Origin: Tetrapyrgos nigripes
Lineage: Eukaryota > Basidiomycota > Agaricomycetes > Agaricales > Campanellaceae
NCBI GenBank assembly: GCA_013368315.1
Contig: JAACJM010000044.1
Coordinates: 1-64,000 of the forward strand
DNA length: 64,000 nt
Direction: 5' to 3'
The notes beneath the pieces are model-generated. The model did no database searches. It was not told the DNA's origin and worked only from the letters and a program-made list of their open reading frames with translations. The number at the start of each line of letters is the position of its first letter. Within the stretch, counting starts at the first letter, position 1. This document shows positions 31,644 to 43,845 of this stretch, piece after piece. The position numbers were made by a program, and so were the translations under genes.

Positions 31644-32340
31644 TCAAGCAGGTGTAGAAGGTGCTGGGACGGGTTCTCCAGGATGAGCAGCGATCCATTT
31701 GTCTAAGTAGAGCGGTGGGGTGGAAAGGACGCTATATCATCAAAGGGTGAGTGTTGCAGTACTCAAATTTAGGTGCCCAAATTCACTCACTTTGCAAGCG
31801 CATCTTCATCCACAGGCGGCTGAGTACCAGTACCAATTAAAGTCTTCGATCCGAAACCGGGTACACCATCGGCAAGAACGAATATAAAGGCTGGACCTGG
31901 AGAGTAGATGGTCGTAGATGGGGGGCCTGTAACAGTCAGTTTCGTCTTGTTGTGAGACAGTTCTGATACGAGGCCAACAAGACGCTGATCCATGTGTACA
32001 CCGTGGGTGGCAAAACCAAAGTCCATGATGGCTGTAGGGAGGTGAGTGAGGACTTAATTTGGTTCCTCTGTAGTAATGGGTAGCTTACCAGAAACATTCT
32101 CCGCTCCTGTAGGAAGATCAACGTCAAGTGTAATCTTGGCGTTGTAATCAAAAGTTTTTGGCAAGCCAGTATAGGTGGGACGAGGCTTCTCCATATAAGG
32201 TGGAGATAGCCATTCCAATCTAGCAAGGTCATCGTAAGCATCATGGTCCTATAGTAGGAAAGATTCATTACAAGTACCCCAATTATGTCAATAAATACTG
32301 ACATTTGTTTAATATGAACATTACACTCGACACACACTCT
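31644..32340 (-). pseudogene. Glyoxal-oxidase-like protein, 5'-truncated
   Basis: Exons 32,248-32,089, 32,031-31,791 and 31,731-31,644 join in phase. They read DLARLEWLSPPYMEKPRPTY, then MDFGFATHGVHMDQ, then FIFVLADGVPGFGSKTLIGT and a short tail to TGA. This is the C-terminal DUF1929 region of copper-radical glyoxal/galactose oxidases; the His of ATHGVH is a usual copper ligand. These secreted enzymes supply H2O2 in lignin-degrading fungi. The N-terminal beta-propeller with the Cys-Tyr cofactor should lie above 32,340 but is not there; a last possible upstream exon scrap is ECNVHIKQ at about 32,330-32,305. Confidence 0.85.
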
Positions 32341-32689
32341 AGTATATACATCTGCCTGCTAGTAACTACACTCGAGCGGGTCGTATTACTATTAGTGCCC
32401 CGACTTTTCCTTCGCGAATAGAGGTACGTGTATATTCGAAGCCAAAGCCGCGGAGGATTCTTGATTTCTCTATTCTTGGGAGATCGAGGAGAGGGAAGAC
32501 AGGTAACGATAGGTTTTGGTTGGTTGGTAGACTCGAAAACAGTGGTGAGGAGCGAGGAGGAGGGGCAGCAGAGCAGAGCCAGAAGGGTGAGCTTTGTTAG
32601 CGTACGCCGTAGATAACCAGAAAATTAATAATGAGAATGAAAAGATAGAAGATCAAAGGAAGAATGACAAAGTGCCAACATAGAAAAGG

Positions 32690-34300
32690 AAAATGGAAAA
32701 TGGGATCTCGCTCTCGCTCTCTCGGTCTCGTTCCAGGAGTCTCACCGAGATTGCCGGTCTTGTTCTTGGGTTCCTCATCAGCACAGGTCTAACTCACTCG
32801 GATTCTCGCGTGAGTTTGTGTTTACTTCTACATCTAATCTACACAATAGCTTACTCCTGATCAACGACAATCCCTAACTGTCTTATATGTATTACCTCAA
32901 AGCCAAACCAAAACCCCGTCTCGCTCGAGAAGTCAACTCGAAGAAAGTTATGATGTTGCAATTTAGGGAGAGGTCCGCGGAACTTGGTCTAAGGAGAAGA
33001 TTTCTCCCTGGATGGGGTGCGAGTATAGACGAGATGATGCGACAACAGAATTTTGAGAATGGGTTAGGTTCGGAGGAACGTTGGGTGAGTGTTGATATCA
33101 GGAACGTACGTGTATGTTTTCTTTCGTTGATCCTTATTTTCATCCTCAATTTCAAGCGCGTTGTATAATCAATGATTCCATTCCGTCCTTCGACATCCAT
33201 CAGAAAGCTACCGAGACGTATGAGCCCCCGATTGCGAGCATATGCTCGAGGATGAGGCTGCATAAGCTTCATTCCCCTAGGCTAATGTCACCGTCACAGA
33301 CCACCATATCCATCCATTCTCGATGTTTCCGTCGTACCTAGTTTTTAGCTCTCGTTCTCGGTCCGCCGTCTACGTCCCGTCATCGAGGTGGCTTGGCTTT
33401 GCCTATACGAAAACCGCCAACTCGCCACTTTCTCTCGGTATCATAGGTCTTCCGGCAACGACAAATCCTCGCGTTCTGCCCATCCCCTCGACCAAACCAC
33501 CAAGACGGTACTCCACTTGTGATCGAAGTTGGGTTTTTAGTAAAGTTGATTTGAATGAGGTTGTGATGGAGAACGTGATGAGCGAGGATATAGGAATGAG
33601 ACTCAGAGGGGACTTTGCTCGGGTTGGACTCGAACTCGGGACGATATTGGTGTCCATGTGGAGAATGTACGTGTACTTATCTATCTTTTATTCTTTTATC
33701 CCTCTTCCTTTTCAACGGCGTTTCAATTCTTCATCATTCTTTGGGTCCTTGCTTTTTTTTCGGGCGTTGCACACTGCCGATTCCTTCCCAAACCTTCTCA
33801 AAGTACAATACAAATGTATAGCCTAATTTTCTGCCTTGTCCTTCCTTTCTCAGGTCTTCCAAGTCTCTTCCCGACAAAGAGTCAGAAGAAGTAAAAAAAC
33901 TTTGACATTTCGGTTCACGCATCTTCGCCGACATGTATATCAAAATCTCATGCCCATGTATACTCTCTTTTTTATCAAGCAATCTCACGCTGTTGAACCT
34001 TTCACGTCGTTGGAGGATATGAAGTGGTAAGGTCGGGTGTTCTCTGGAAGGTTTTGGGACAGGGTTGGGGACTGGAACTTGCATCTTACTCGACCACAAG
34101 AGGTACGTATAGGCAGCTACAACTGCCTCATCCTAGCACTCGTCACGTTGATGTCGCGCTCGCGCAGGTCCACCGATGCTATCAAACTTCGAATTCTTCA
34201 TCAATCCCTCCCCTCTTTTCTTTTTCACACGTCCCGCACACCTCTCCCGGCCCTTTTCAATTGTGAACCACATCCACTATTTTTTCCCGCCCTACCGCCA
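32690..34300 (+). CDS. Possible multi-exon gene, unidentified
   Basis: Protein-like exons: MENGISLSLSRSRSRSLTEI with a hydrophobic LVLGFLIST (32,692-32,811), then after an intron ending CTCAAAG an exon with VMMLQFRERSAELGLRRRFL and WGASIDEMMRQQ (32,900-33,108), and downstream VDLNEVVMENVMSEDIGMRL in an open frame 33,323-33,660. The first two exons splice in phase; the later ones I could not connect with certainty. No family recognised. Some of the later frames may belong to another gene. Confidence 0.35.
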
Positions 34301-34530
34301 ATATCACTGCCATCGGTTACTTCCCTATCCCCACCTCCCTCCAACCCCACCAAGCGAGGACTAAAGACAATGCTGAGACGGAAACAGCGTTACTTCTTGG
34401 TTACTTCAACTGTGATAGCTCCGAGTTGTGAACTCGGTAGGTGCGAGCGACTCGGATAAGCTCGTTCAAGAAACAAACGACGCCCATACTATTAGTACTA
34501 ATAGTTGATAGATAGGTATTTATGGGGCTA

Positions 34531-37500
34531 TCAACTCGCTGATGGCAATCCTCTTCTCCTTTTACTGTTTTTCTCCTTACGTTTCTTCTCCTTCTTACTT
34601 TTCTCCTCCTTCTTACTTTTCTTCTCCTCCTTACTTTTCTTCTTCTTCCCGTGAAGCCCATCTTGATCGGAATAATGGTCACCTTCCATCTGTACATTCC
34701 CCGACTTAGTGGACCCTGCGTTCGGTTTCCCTCCGTGCACCACGATGACAGGACTTCTGGATGGAGCAGTATGATTCGATCCCATTCGTGGCAAAGACGG
34801 ATACACCTGACCAAGAGCAAATGTACTGGGCACATTCTTCCCTCTTACCCCCGGAAGATGAACAGCTTCATTGAAGACGTCCTTAGGACTCGCCCACTGG
34901 AACGAGAATCCTGCCTTGGTCAATTGACGTTTCCAATGCTTGGCCATGCGACCTAAAAGAGTCCCATAGGCAACATTGCTCAAGAACACTTTGTTAGAAA
35001 CGATGACCATACCCGCCCGACAACGGGTGAGCATGACGTTCATTCGCTGGATGGACTTCAAGAAGCCTGGTTTCTCTGTACGTACGATGGAGATGAGGAC
35101 GTAGTCTGCTTCGTTTCCTATGTATCGATGGTATTGGATATGTGTAAGCTCAGGAGATTGATCGATGGATAGAAATGGCCCGTAAACTTGCCTTGAAAGG
35201 AATCCACGTTGAAGACTTTATCCCAAGGCAGCTTCTCAGCCTTCAACGCTCTTTCAATCCCAGATCTCTGGGCATCATACGGTGTGATGACACAAAAGTC
35301 TTTTCCAGCATAATAGTGACGAACTAGGTTTACAACACAGCCGATTTCTTCTTGATTCTTTTGTGTAAATCAGTGCATTGAACAGGGAGAAATCAACAGG
35401 ATATCAGGATGCTCACCATCCAACTAGATCCAGACTTTTCCTCCTTTCCCATTGCTGCATCGATGAAGGAGACGCAAGATAAGTCCTTCAGTTTATGTTC
35501 AGACTTCAGCTGGCTATCGTACACAGTCTGAGAGATAAATGAACCGAGTACGGTGGGCATGCGATCTTAAGGAATGACACAAAGACGTCAGTTAGCACTG
35601 CGAACAACTTGAAGGATAGAGAACTGGAGGTGATGACGTACATTGCGTGTCAAGAAAATAAGACTTGCTTTGGAGATGTTTGACGTTGAATATACATTGT
35701 AGAGATTTTGCGTTTTCCTGCCCGAAGGGAGGCACTGGGACGATTATGAAGGTCATTTATGAAGAACAAGGGGAAGTGTAACTTGGATACTGGACTCACG
35801 TTGCTTGGGATCACCAAAGAAGCAAACCTTTTCCAAATTGGAGAACTTGTAGAAGATAGACTGATGGATGAGAGGGCCAGATTTAACCAAATCATTGTCA
35901 GAAACCCGCTTAATGATCCAAAAGAACGAAAAAGAGAAAGCCTCACCAGATACTCAAAAACATTAATCTGCGACGCCTCATCTATCACGAGTCTCTCCAC
36001 CGGCACTAAACGAAACGTCCCATTGTCGTCCAGAGCCGGGTTGGACAGCATTCCAAGCGTCGAAAGAATTACTTGTGCCCCTTGAAGAAGGCGTTCCATA
36101 GCTACACGATCCTTGGGCATCTCATCACCCCGGATGACATTGCTAGTGATCCCTTTGTAGATATGTTCGTGCCTGTTGTATGGTGAAGGTGCATAGGTAA
36201 ATAGGTTAGTTGGAAGTGCTGAAGGTAATCAAGTACAGACGATGACTCACCACTCAAAATAAAACTCCTTCGATACGATGATCTTGAATGGAACCTTCTG
36301 CTTCCAAAGCTTCTCTGCGATATTTTTCACTGACACGTTGGAATGTCCTATGATCCAAACGGGTAATCTGAAAGAGGACCAATAAGCAGCAGCAGATGCT
36401 ATCACCGTTGTCTTTCCCGTTCCCGGAGGACCTGCTCGACAAAAAGGCAAAATTATGAAGTCAGCCTGGTCGTCCATGAAGTCAAGAGAACTAAGTTCAC
36501 TTACCGTGTACAATCACCATCTTTGGTCTACTTGCAACCATCGCACGCAACACTCTCCTCTGCGATGAATTCAGATTTACTACAAACTCCTTTAGGCGTA
36601 GTTCTTCCTCCGTCCAAGACTCGTCTTCCAAGTTCAATTCAAGCACATCCTCCTTCGTCGGGAGCCACAACAACCTCACAAACGGATAGTTAATAAGGTT
36701 AACACCGCCTTGAAGAACCTTCAACAAAAGCGCGTTTCTAGCTCTTTCGGAATTGGTAGGATCATCTTGGCCTACGACTCGGATGTTTTGGATGGCTCGA
36801 GCCTGAGTGGGTTGTTGGCCGGCGCCGAATTTGATATTGGTCGTTTTGCCTTTGAGGGAGGAGGCACGACCGGCATATTCTTTACCGCGTTCATCGGTTA
36901 AGAGGACGATGGCCTGGGTAGAAAATGGATGGCATGAGCAATGACGACGACGGGTTTGACAATACGAATGATAGTGCATAGAATTGATGCATGGAAGTTA
37001 AGAGAGAGGACATAACTCACCTGTTTGCTCGTTCTAACACGAGTCTTATATCTCGCATTCGTGAGTTTAAACCCGGCGTCCCCGCCCTTGTGATCAAAAT
37101 TGTCATATTCGCTGAGCATCTCCTTGGGAAGGGAGCGGGAAAGGATGTCAGTCTGTTTCAGCAATTTGCCGAGGCACTTGAGGATCTATGAATAAGAATT
37201 GGAGGGTAGATCAGGTTGAGAAGTGAAAAAGTTGCAGATGTAGGACGTACGTCTCTACGAACATTTCGCGTATCGACTTTCTTGACGGATTCGATCTCGC
37301 TACGACACACTCGAGCAAGGCTAATTAAAGAGACATAGAACAGAAAGGCATCAGCATCGGCTTCCAATGGAATACTTCAAAGAAGAAAAACGTGAACGGA
37401 TTCGGATCACTCACCTAGCAGACAACCGGGCCCTCAAACACAAGTTCTCCTCATTATCATTATTCTCATGCCACAACCTATTAATCCTGAACGTATCCAT

Positions 37501-37998
37501 ACACTCAATGATTCCTATCTTTGCCTCAACCACTTTTGCAGGTAACCAAGCCTCAGTTTGAGACGGCGAACAAACAGTCGACAAATCCGTTCCCTTGACG
37601 TGATAACCAAAATGAACGAAAAGTCGTAACGCTAACCTCGGCATGTCGAATCCAGCAAGCAAGACGGATCTAGAATCTTTGCCAGCTAAGAGTTGTTTGA
37701 ATAGGTTGTCGAGGGGAAGAGCCCCTGATGCTGAGGTGGAAGGCGCGTTGGTACAACCGGAATCAGGTTTGGCATCAAGGATACAGACCATCTCGGTGGT
37801 GGCAAAAGCGACGTTGCTCAATACGCCTTCGGAATCCTGGGATATAGACACACCAATGGTTTGGGTGCGTTTACCATCTGCATCAAGCGCATCGAGGAGC
37901 GAGCGGACCAGATTACCAGCGTGACGATGATGGAACCTGTGGATGGGCGTGGAGGCAGGAATACCTGGAAGAAGGGTTTCAGAGATCAAGTTGTTCAT
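34531..37998 (-). CDS. SF1 (Upf1/Sen1-like) helicase
   Basis: Multi-exon gene with its ATG at 37,998 (exon 1 ends 37,416, donor GTGAGT) and about a dozen short introns; no lesion found. All superfamily 1B helicase motifs are present in order: Walker A PPGTGKTT (about 36,430), DEAS box in LVIDEASQINVFEYL (about 35,985), GDPKQ followed across an intron by LPPFGQ (35,815-35,730), QYRM across an intron (about 35,640-35,555), VDSFQ-GNEADYV (35,210-35,090) and MLTRCRAG (about 35,030). An N-terminal extension precedes them and the C-terminus is a Lys/Glu/Ser run encoded by a TTCTCCTCC-type repeat (34,555-34,650). SF1B proteins unwind RNA or DNA 5' to 3'. Which member this is cannot be said without alignment. 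Likely host gene and the best preserved long gene here. Confidence 0.9.
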
Positions 37999-37999
37999 G

Positions 38000-39417
38000 G
38001 TGGTTTAGCTCGGGGAAGAGTGGGAAGTAATGGAAAGAAAGGACAGGAAGGTTGCAGGTAAACGTGCTTGAATAAGCGCGCGCTTAAGCTTTGTGGGCGT
38101 ATGTGGGTGTAAATTGGACTACGAACATGCGAGAAGGATCCGGTAAAAGGAAGTTCTGTCAACATCTGTATAGAACTAACTCGCCACGGGGAGTCTAGAA
38201 GCATCAGAGCTTAGTAGCGTTGGCAGGAACTCCACGGCAGAATTTGCATTAGCTTCGGTCATTACCCTCATATTACCAAATAGCCGGAGATATACAAGCG
38301 GTTATTTAATCATTGATACGCTCGTGTACAAGTGGTACCCACCAAGAGCCACCATGTTGCAAGTTGGCAAGGTGGTGAGTCTCACGATGCAGGGGAATTG
38401 CCGTGGACTTCCCGCCAACCTTAGTCAGAGTCTCGTAGTCACTGGCAGGACATATGGAAGAAGGTGCGTTCGAAACACGCTGCAAACGTCATAGTATGGA
38501 GAGTCTGCGAATACAATGTGAGTGCTTCTATAGCATATGGTTGGGTAATAAATGAGAACGTAAATGGGTTCTCTATCAGGGTCTTCATAAGAGAAATTAG
38601 GGCAGCTAAAGGACAGCGCCCCATGTTGCACTCGTGCAATAAAGGAGATCTCGCCTCCAAGATTTCTGGGTGTTCTCGAGGGAGCAGATGAGCAGGAGAA
38701 CTGGGGTTTATCTGGGACGTGTAATTTGCATAGACGTGGGCAGGACAAGGTTACAGTAGACCATTGCCAAAACGTCGACGATGTCTGTTTTTGGGAGCAC
38801 TGCCGGACTTCCAGACTTCCGGACCCCTAATCCCAAGGTCCATAAAGGTTCTCTTCCGAATTATTGCATTCCGGCTCGGGTACTCGTGCCAGTTCCCTTT
38901 TGAACGCGCAGCTTTAGATATCCTACAAGCAACTGGTACAAAGTACATACAAGAGGTGGTCGAAGACGTTCAGATCGACCGATGTTCAGCCAAGAAGAAA
39001 GCAAACGGAGACGAATCATAGCTTTGCATGGTAGTTATGAAGCGTCCAAAGTCGGCCGACTTCCAAACCCACTTCAGCCGCTTCCAGCAAATTATGGATG
39101 GGTCTTCAAGCTTCAGGACATGTTCTAGACTAGACTATATATATATAGAGAGAGTAGTAGTAGTAGTAGTAGTAGAGATAGATCTACTGCCAATGGGTAC
39201 GCAAACCATTTCCTCGAGTCGTATGCCCAAGCTGAATGAATATGGCAGTACCGTATCCTTCAGATCAGGATGGGGAAACGGCATCTGTGGTAAGAAATTA
39301 GAAATTAGAATAGAGATAAATACAATAAGTGCGTATAATAGATCTACATCAAATATGGTGTACAGCTCGTTTGTGACAAACAGCCCTAACAGAAACCATG
39401 GTCAGGATTATCCCAGT
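38000..39417. other. Intergenic, helicase promoter side
   Basis: No gene could be supported. A short open frame (38,764-39,021, plus) and a TAG-repeat run near 39,150-39,175 are the only features. The helicase promoter should lie just above 37,998. Confidence 0.4.
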
Positions 39418-40190
39418 TTAAACAGTAAGCGGGTCATAGTTGAGGGGGAATTCCTGGTCGAAATCGTTAATAGCAGCTTGCTTTTGCTTGTCATCGTAGT
39501 CCTTCCATTCGACGTAGCGGTGAGCGCCCCTCTCAAGCATCTGGGTACGTATGAGGGGGTACGTGTCAAAGACGTAGAACTTGATACCTAAAGAAAGAAA
39601 GAGAAGAGATGATGTGACATCAGACATTGTATGCGAGCAATGGTATGAACAATTAAGAACTCACTTTGCATGAGATCATCAGCCCAATATGAATGCTCAA
39701 GAAACTCAAATGTGAACGTTCCGAGGGTGTTGTTGACCAAGCTTGCATTGTGATCCACACCGTAGGCTATGCAGTGGCTTTCACCGAGAGTGAAGACACG
39801 GATGGTGGCGTTTCTGGTGGCGTAGAATTTGGTCTCCTGGTCGCCGACCTGAAGAGCTCCGAATGGGCCAGCATAAACGGATGCCTGCAGACCAAGAGAT
39901 TAGCAACAGTCAGCAGCATTCCAGTGAGTGCAAACACACGTTGAACGGCATCGTGGGCGATTGGATGATATAGAAGTCGGGAGACAGAAATTGCAACTGG
40001 AGGGGGAAGGTCTTTATCAGCACAGACATGGTTTAGGCAATGGATGAAAGATGCTTACAACTTCAGGTCCAAGTCCAGTTCCTGCAAAGAGGCCAGTATA
40101 AAATGCATGGCAATTTGCCCCGAGGGCGTCAACAGACGGAGCGCCAATAGGTGAATAGGGCAGAACAGTGACAGTGCCTGGAGCAGCCAT
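39418..40190 (-). CDS. Small conserved-looking protein, function unknown
   Basis: Four exons, 40,190-40,059, 39,996-39,940, 39,884-39,665 and 39,587-39,418, join in phase to 579 nt (192 aa). The protein starts MAAPGTVTVLPYSPIGAP, has YAGPFGALQVGDQETKFYAT and VFTLGESHCIAYGVDHNASL in the middle, and ends INDFDQEFPLNYDPLTV. No signal peptide, transmembrane segment or known motif is evident. Clean splice sites, preserved phase and a GC-balanced codon pattern make it a real gene. Exon 2 is only 57 nt. No function is proposed. Confidence 0.8.
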
Positions 40191-42470
40191 TGTAGATCTC
40201 GTGAATAAAGGAGTAAGGAAGAAGTTAAGTCAAAGCCTGAAAGCCTCGCAGAGAGAGACTGCGAGAGTCAGAAAGGGAATGAAGAAATGTACTGCAGTCC
40301 CCGACATTAAAAGGGTGTCTTGAAAGCTCTTGAAACTTGCGGACGCACGCAGATTATACATACTTATCTATTCATGGTTTATGTATGTAGTACGCAGGTT
40401 TCAGGTACAAACCTTGGCCCAGGCGCGTGTGTGGCTCGAAGAGATAAATGCGACTCGTCTTGCTATAAAAGACCATTCAGGGAAATTGCTCTACACATAC
40501 TGTGGTTTTGAGAACCTGCTCCAGTCCCAGTCCTCCTGCAGAAGCGTTGGCTTATAGTGAGTCTGCTGAGCGATGGGTATCCAAGCTACTCGATGTTGTG
40601 GCGTGGTAGTAATCTTATACGGCGTCCTGCCTAGTCTCTCCTAGACAGACATCATGACGATCTACTAAAGTAGATGTATGGTAGTCTGTTATTACTAACG
40701 ACGCCGCGTCTAAGGCCTAAGGGCTGGCTTTGTTCCCACGAGAATGAATAGCCAAGATTAGCTAATCTTTGTGCCTGCCGTTCCGGAGACTGCGAAAAGA
40801 GTGTTTGGGTTGAGCATTTCGATTCCTGGCATGTACTGTGAGTGTGTATGATAGTAATAAGTGAGCAAATGGCCCATAGGGCACATCGAGCGGCCAGACG
40901 ACGCGGGAAAGCAACAGACAGTGATTAGCTAATCCCAAAGATTTGTAATCAAAAAACCAGCGGCTATGCTCTCTATACGAAATTACTAGACTACGTCCTG
41001 CCCGCAAAAAGTCGTTCATCGCACAAAAGTACGTCCTATTATAATCGCATTTTGGACATTATATCAGACCATGGTCTGATACAACCAGGTTAGAATCACT
41101 AAAATCTAGTTAGAACCCAGATCCAATGCGGATAGAGCTGGGCTGAGATGTTTACAATGAAGTGGCTGTGGGCCAACGCTAACGCGTGGCGAGTACGAGG
41201 CCTCAAGTTTGTAATGTACACATTATTTTATTTGACTTCTTCATACTAGAACTTGCATACTAAGATACACTGGTACATATTAATTTGTTTGCTTCTTCCT
41301 ACGAAACATTCCCAATTCCAATTTATATTCCTTTCGTTACCAGGTCAGACAACACAATCACAAACTTCAAATAATAGCCTGTACCTTCAAACGAAGACTG
41401 AAATATTTTAAAATGAATACAATGTTGCCAGGAGAGAGAGAATGCAGCCGGACATGCACAGCAAAGTGATATGATCGTAAATAATTAAAGTGAGAAAATA
41501 ATGTCACAGTGTAGGCCACATCACTACTAATTGTCCAATCAGTAAGAGTCATGAATGTAGACTCAGCTTAAGGAAGCTCAGAAGAGTTGGAAACATCATA
41601 TGATAGCTGGCCACAAGGGGGAGGTGACATAGGAAGCTGCTCATAGGATGAGGTCGAGCCATAGCACATATGTAGCAGTGAGATTGAAGAAATTACAGGG
41701 GTTGAAAATGTAAACAGGTTGTAAAGCTCGGAGGATAGATAAAGAGACGAGATTGAGCAGCAGATAATAGATGGTGAGTCGTAAGTAATAGACGGCGTTG
41801 AGCCATAGGTAATAGACAATGTTGAGCCAGAGCGGAGAAACATGGAGCTGTAGTCAATAGGCAAAATTGACCTGTAACCGATATCCGGATGTGAGAAGGG
41901 AGGATAATTGCACAAAAGCAGAGACAAGCAGCAGCGAAGCAGAGAAATCTGGGCCAACATCATTGAGGGGAAGAAGGAAGAATTGTTGAGAAGGACATGT
42001 CCAACCCTGTATCGTTCGGAAATGAAACAGAACGTAAATCAGTTGCCAAACCAAAGGGGCAAAATGACTGTATAATTGACTTTGGGAAAAATTGGAGGGA
42101 AGAATTCGGGAACGTAAGAACATAGCCACAAGCAGAAAGGGAGTGTAAATAACTCATCCTCATTTCATTCAGCCTTGTAATGATTATAATACACCAATCT
42201 GAAAAATAGAATTTTGATAGCTCTGAGTAGATATTTAGAAGACGTCAGATGTAGAGATTGTGTAATTACCGCTGGAGAGCTTGAAAAGGCCTTCTCTGTC
42301 TGTGAGCCCTCAACCAGATATCATGGGATCTCTCCTTGACATCTGAGCCAAGCACCTCAACGCGTCGTCACTGCTGAGCTCCTTATGGACTCACACAGAA
42401 GCTCTCCATGACCATCCAAGTCTGCTGGCCTTTTGCTTGGTTTCAGTACGTAAATTTTTGTTGATCACTC
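40191..42470. other. Intergenic interval without recognised gene
   Basis: The exact 12-bp palindrome GATTAGCTAATC occurs twice, near 40,756 and 40,924. A Ser/Tyr-rich minus-strand frame at 41,568-41,963 contains near-repeats of STLSITYGS but has no upstream or downstream support, so I do not call it. Confidence 0.35.
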
Positions 42471-42592
42471 ATGGACTCAGACTCACCACACAGCCAGCAC
42501 TTCGCTTTCCATAGTGAGCCAGCAAGAATTGGAACCCCGGTGAAGGAAGAGGCTAATACTGCAGCATTACCTTTTCCTTCCACACCAAAACA
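42471..42592 (+). CDS. Coiled-coil protein, exon 1
   Basis: ATG at 42,471 opens MDSDSPHSQHFAFHSEPARI and ends at a GTATGT donor (42,593) in phase 2. The matching acceptor lies beyond the Ty3 element at 56,125, giving an intron of about 76 bp before the insertion. The gene continues at 56,126-56,721. Confidence 0.65.
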
Positions 42593-42625
42593 GTATGTCT
42601 GAAGCAGTCCAAAAATTTTTTAACC

Positions 42626-43153
42626 TGTCAAGGTTGTCGGTACACTCAATAACCACCCAAGTCACACAGTAAGAGAAAGCCAGTTACAAGAGAATAGATT
42701 GATAGAGGGAGATAAGGGAAGAATGAGAGATAGAGAGAAGGTAAGCTGACTAGGCTCAACACTGCGTAGTAAAAGTACGGAGCGGAGACGAAGTGAACGA
42801 ACTAAGGAATAGGTTACAAGGATCACAGGTATATAAGTAAAATATGAACAGATGGGAAAGAATCAGTAATAATAGACAGTATCATGTGGAAATGTCAAAG
42901 GCGAGAGAATAATGAGCTAGATATGGATAGATGAAGGTACTGGATCATAAGGAATGATTGACAGTGAGAATGTCCATGGAGATAGGAATCGGAGGAGATA
43001 AGAGTGTGAGTCATAGATCTGTTAGAGATGGTACTATAGACGATGATGAGAAATGGTTGATGTTTATGGGGTTAAAGTGGGAAAAGCGGGAAATAAGTAG
43101 TGAAGGGAAAAGAATAGAAAGGAAATGAATAGGACGGGGAACGATTCATGACA
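42626..43153 (-). repeat. Ty3 element 3' LTR
   Basis: Starts TGTCAAGGTTGTCGG and ends ATTCATGACA on the plus strand. Compared with the other LTR it differs at six sites, four of them CpG against TpG or CpA. Confidence 0.95.
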
Positions 43154-43166
43154 TTACCCCCTCTTT
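43154..43166 (-). promoter_or_regulatory. Ty3 polypurine tract
   Basis: Sense strand reads AAAGAGGGGGTAA directly before the 3' LTR, the expected plus-strand primer site. Confidence 0.8.
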
Positions 43167-43845
43167 AGGACGAGCTTTCACCGGAGCTCGGCAGGCTAGT
43201 TTTCCAGTGCTCCGCCCATTGTTTGCGAAGCCATCTGTCTACGTCTCCTCGACTCGGCCAGTACTTGTCCCATCCAGTCGTGTAGTTTGTAATATCCCAC
43301 CTGGGATCGTTCCAGTCTAAGTTCCCCCACTCTGTCGTGTTGGTCGCAGTACCCCAGCCAGCTCCATTGTCGTTATCATCCCATTGTGGGGTGAGTGTGC
43401 GCCCCATACACTGCCGTCTCCCCATCCAATATTCCCTCTGTGTTCTGCACGTAGGGAGGTCCACTGTACTACACATCTAGCTCGATGTCCTCTTCCCAAT
43501 CTACATCGCCCTGGTCCATCCTCTCCTCCCCATGTGCAGCGTTGACACCCGTTGTGAGGTCCCGTGTGCTGTTTTGAAAGTCGGCATCGATGTCCTGAGC
43601 GCGTCCCGTAGGTGCAGCGCCCTCTGTTGGTTGTTTGTGTGTCATTCACGATGGTGTCGATAGAGGAAGTAGTTGACATTGTGGTAACGGGAGTGTGGGT
43701 GAGTGTTGTTTGAGTGGTAGAGATGAGTGTCATTCTGTCCTTCTTTGTTGTGGAGAGGGGTCTTTTATAGTTATTTGTCTGTATGGAGTGAATGTTGAAT
43801 GGGCGGTCAGGTTGTCCCTGAGGATGGGTTTGACAGTAGACGCCG
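43165..43845 (-). pseudogene. Extra ORF downstream of Ty3 pol, frameshifted
   Basis: About 690 bp between pol and the polypurine tract is protein-like in more than one frame. The upstream part (frame ending 43,317) has GRCTYGTRSGHRCRLSKQHT, followed by GPHNGCQRC, a compact Cys/His cluster that could bind a metal. The downstream part (frame 43,165-43,476) is Trp-, Asp- and Asn-rich and ends LPSSGESSS. The two parts are in different frames. A third ORF in this place is not part of the standard Ty3 plan; its role is unknown. Confidence 0.5.

Noticed and set aside
33600..33640. tRNA-like GGACTCGAACTCGGGA sequence
   Set aside because: Resembles an inverted T-arm, but no acceptor, D or anticodon arms could be folded around it and it lies in an open frame.
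41568..41963. Ser/Tyr/Leu-rich minus-strand frame with short internal repeats
   Set aside because: No good start context, no homologous motif and no supporting exon; low-complexity composition.
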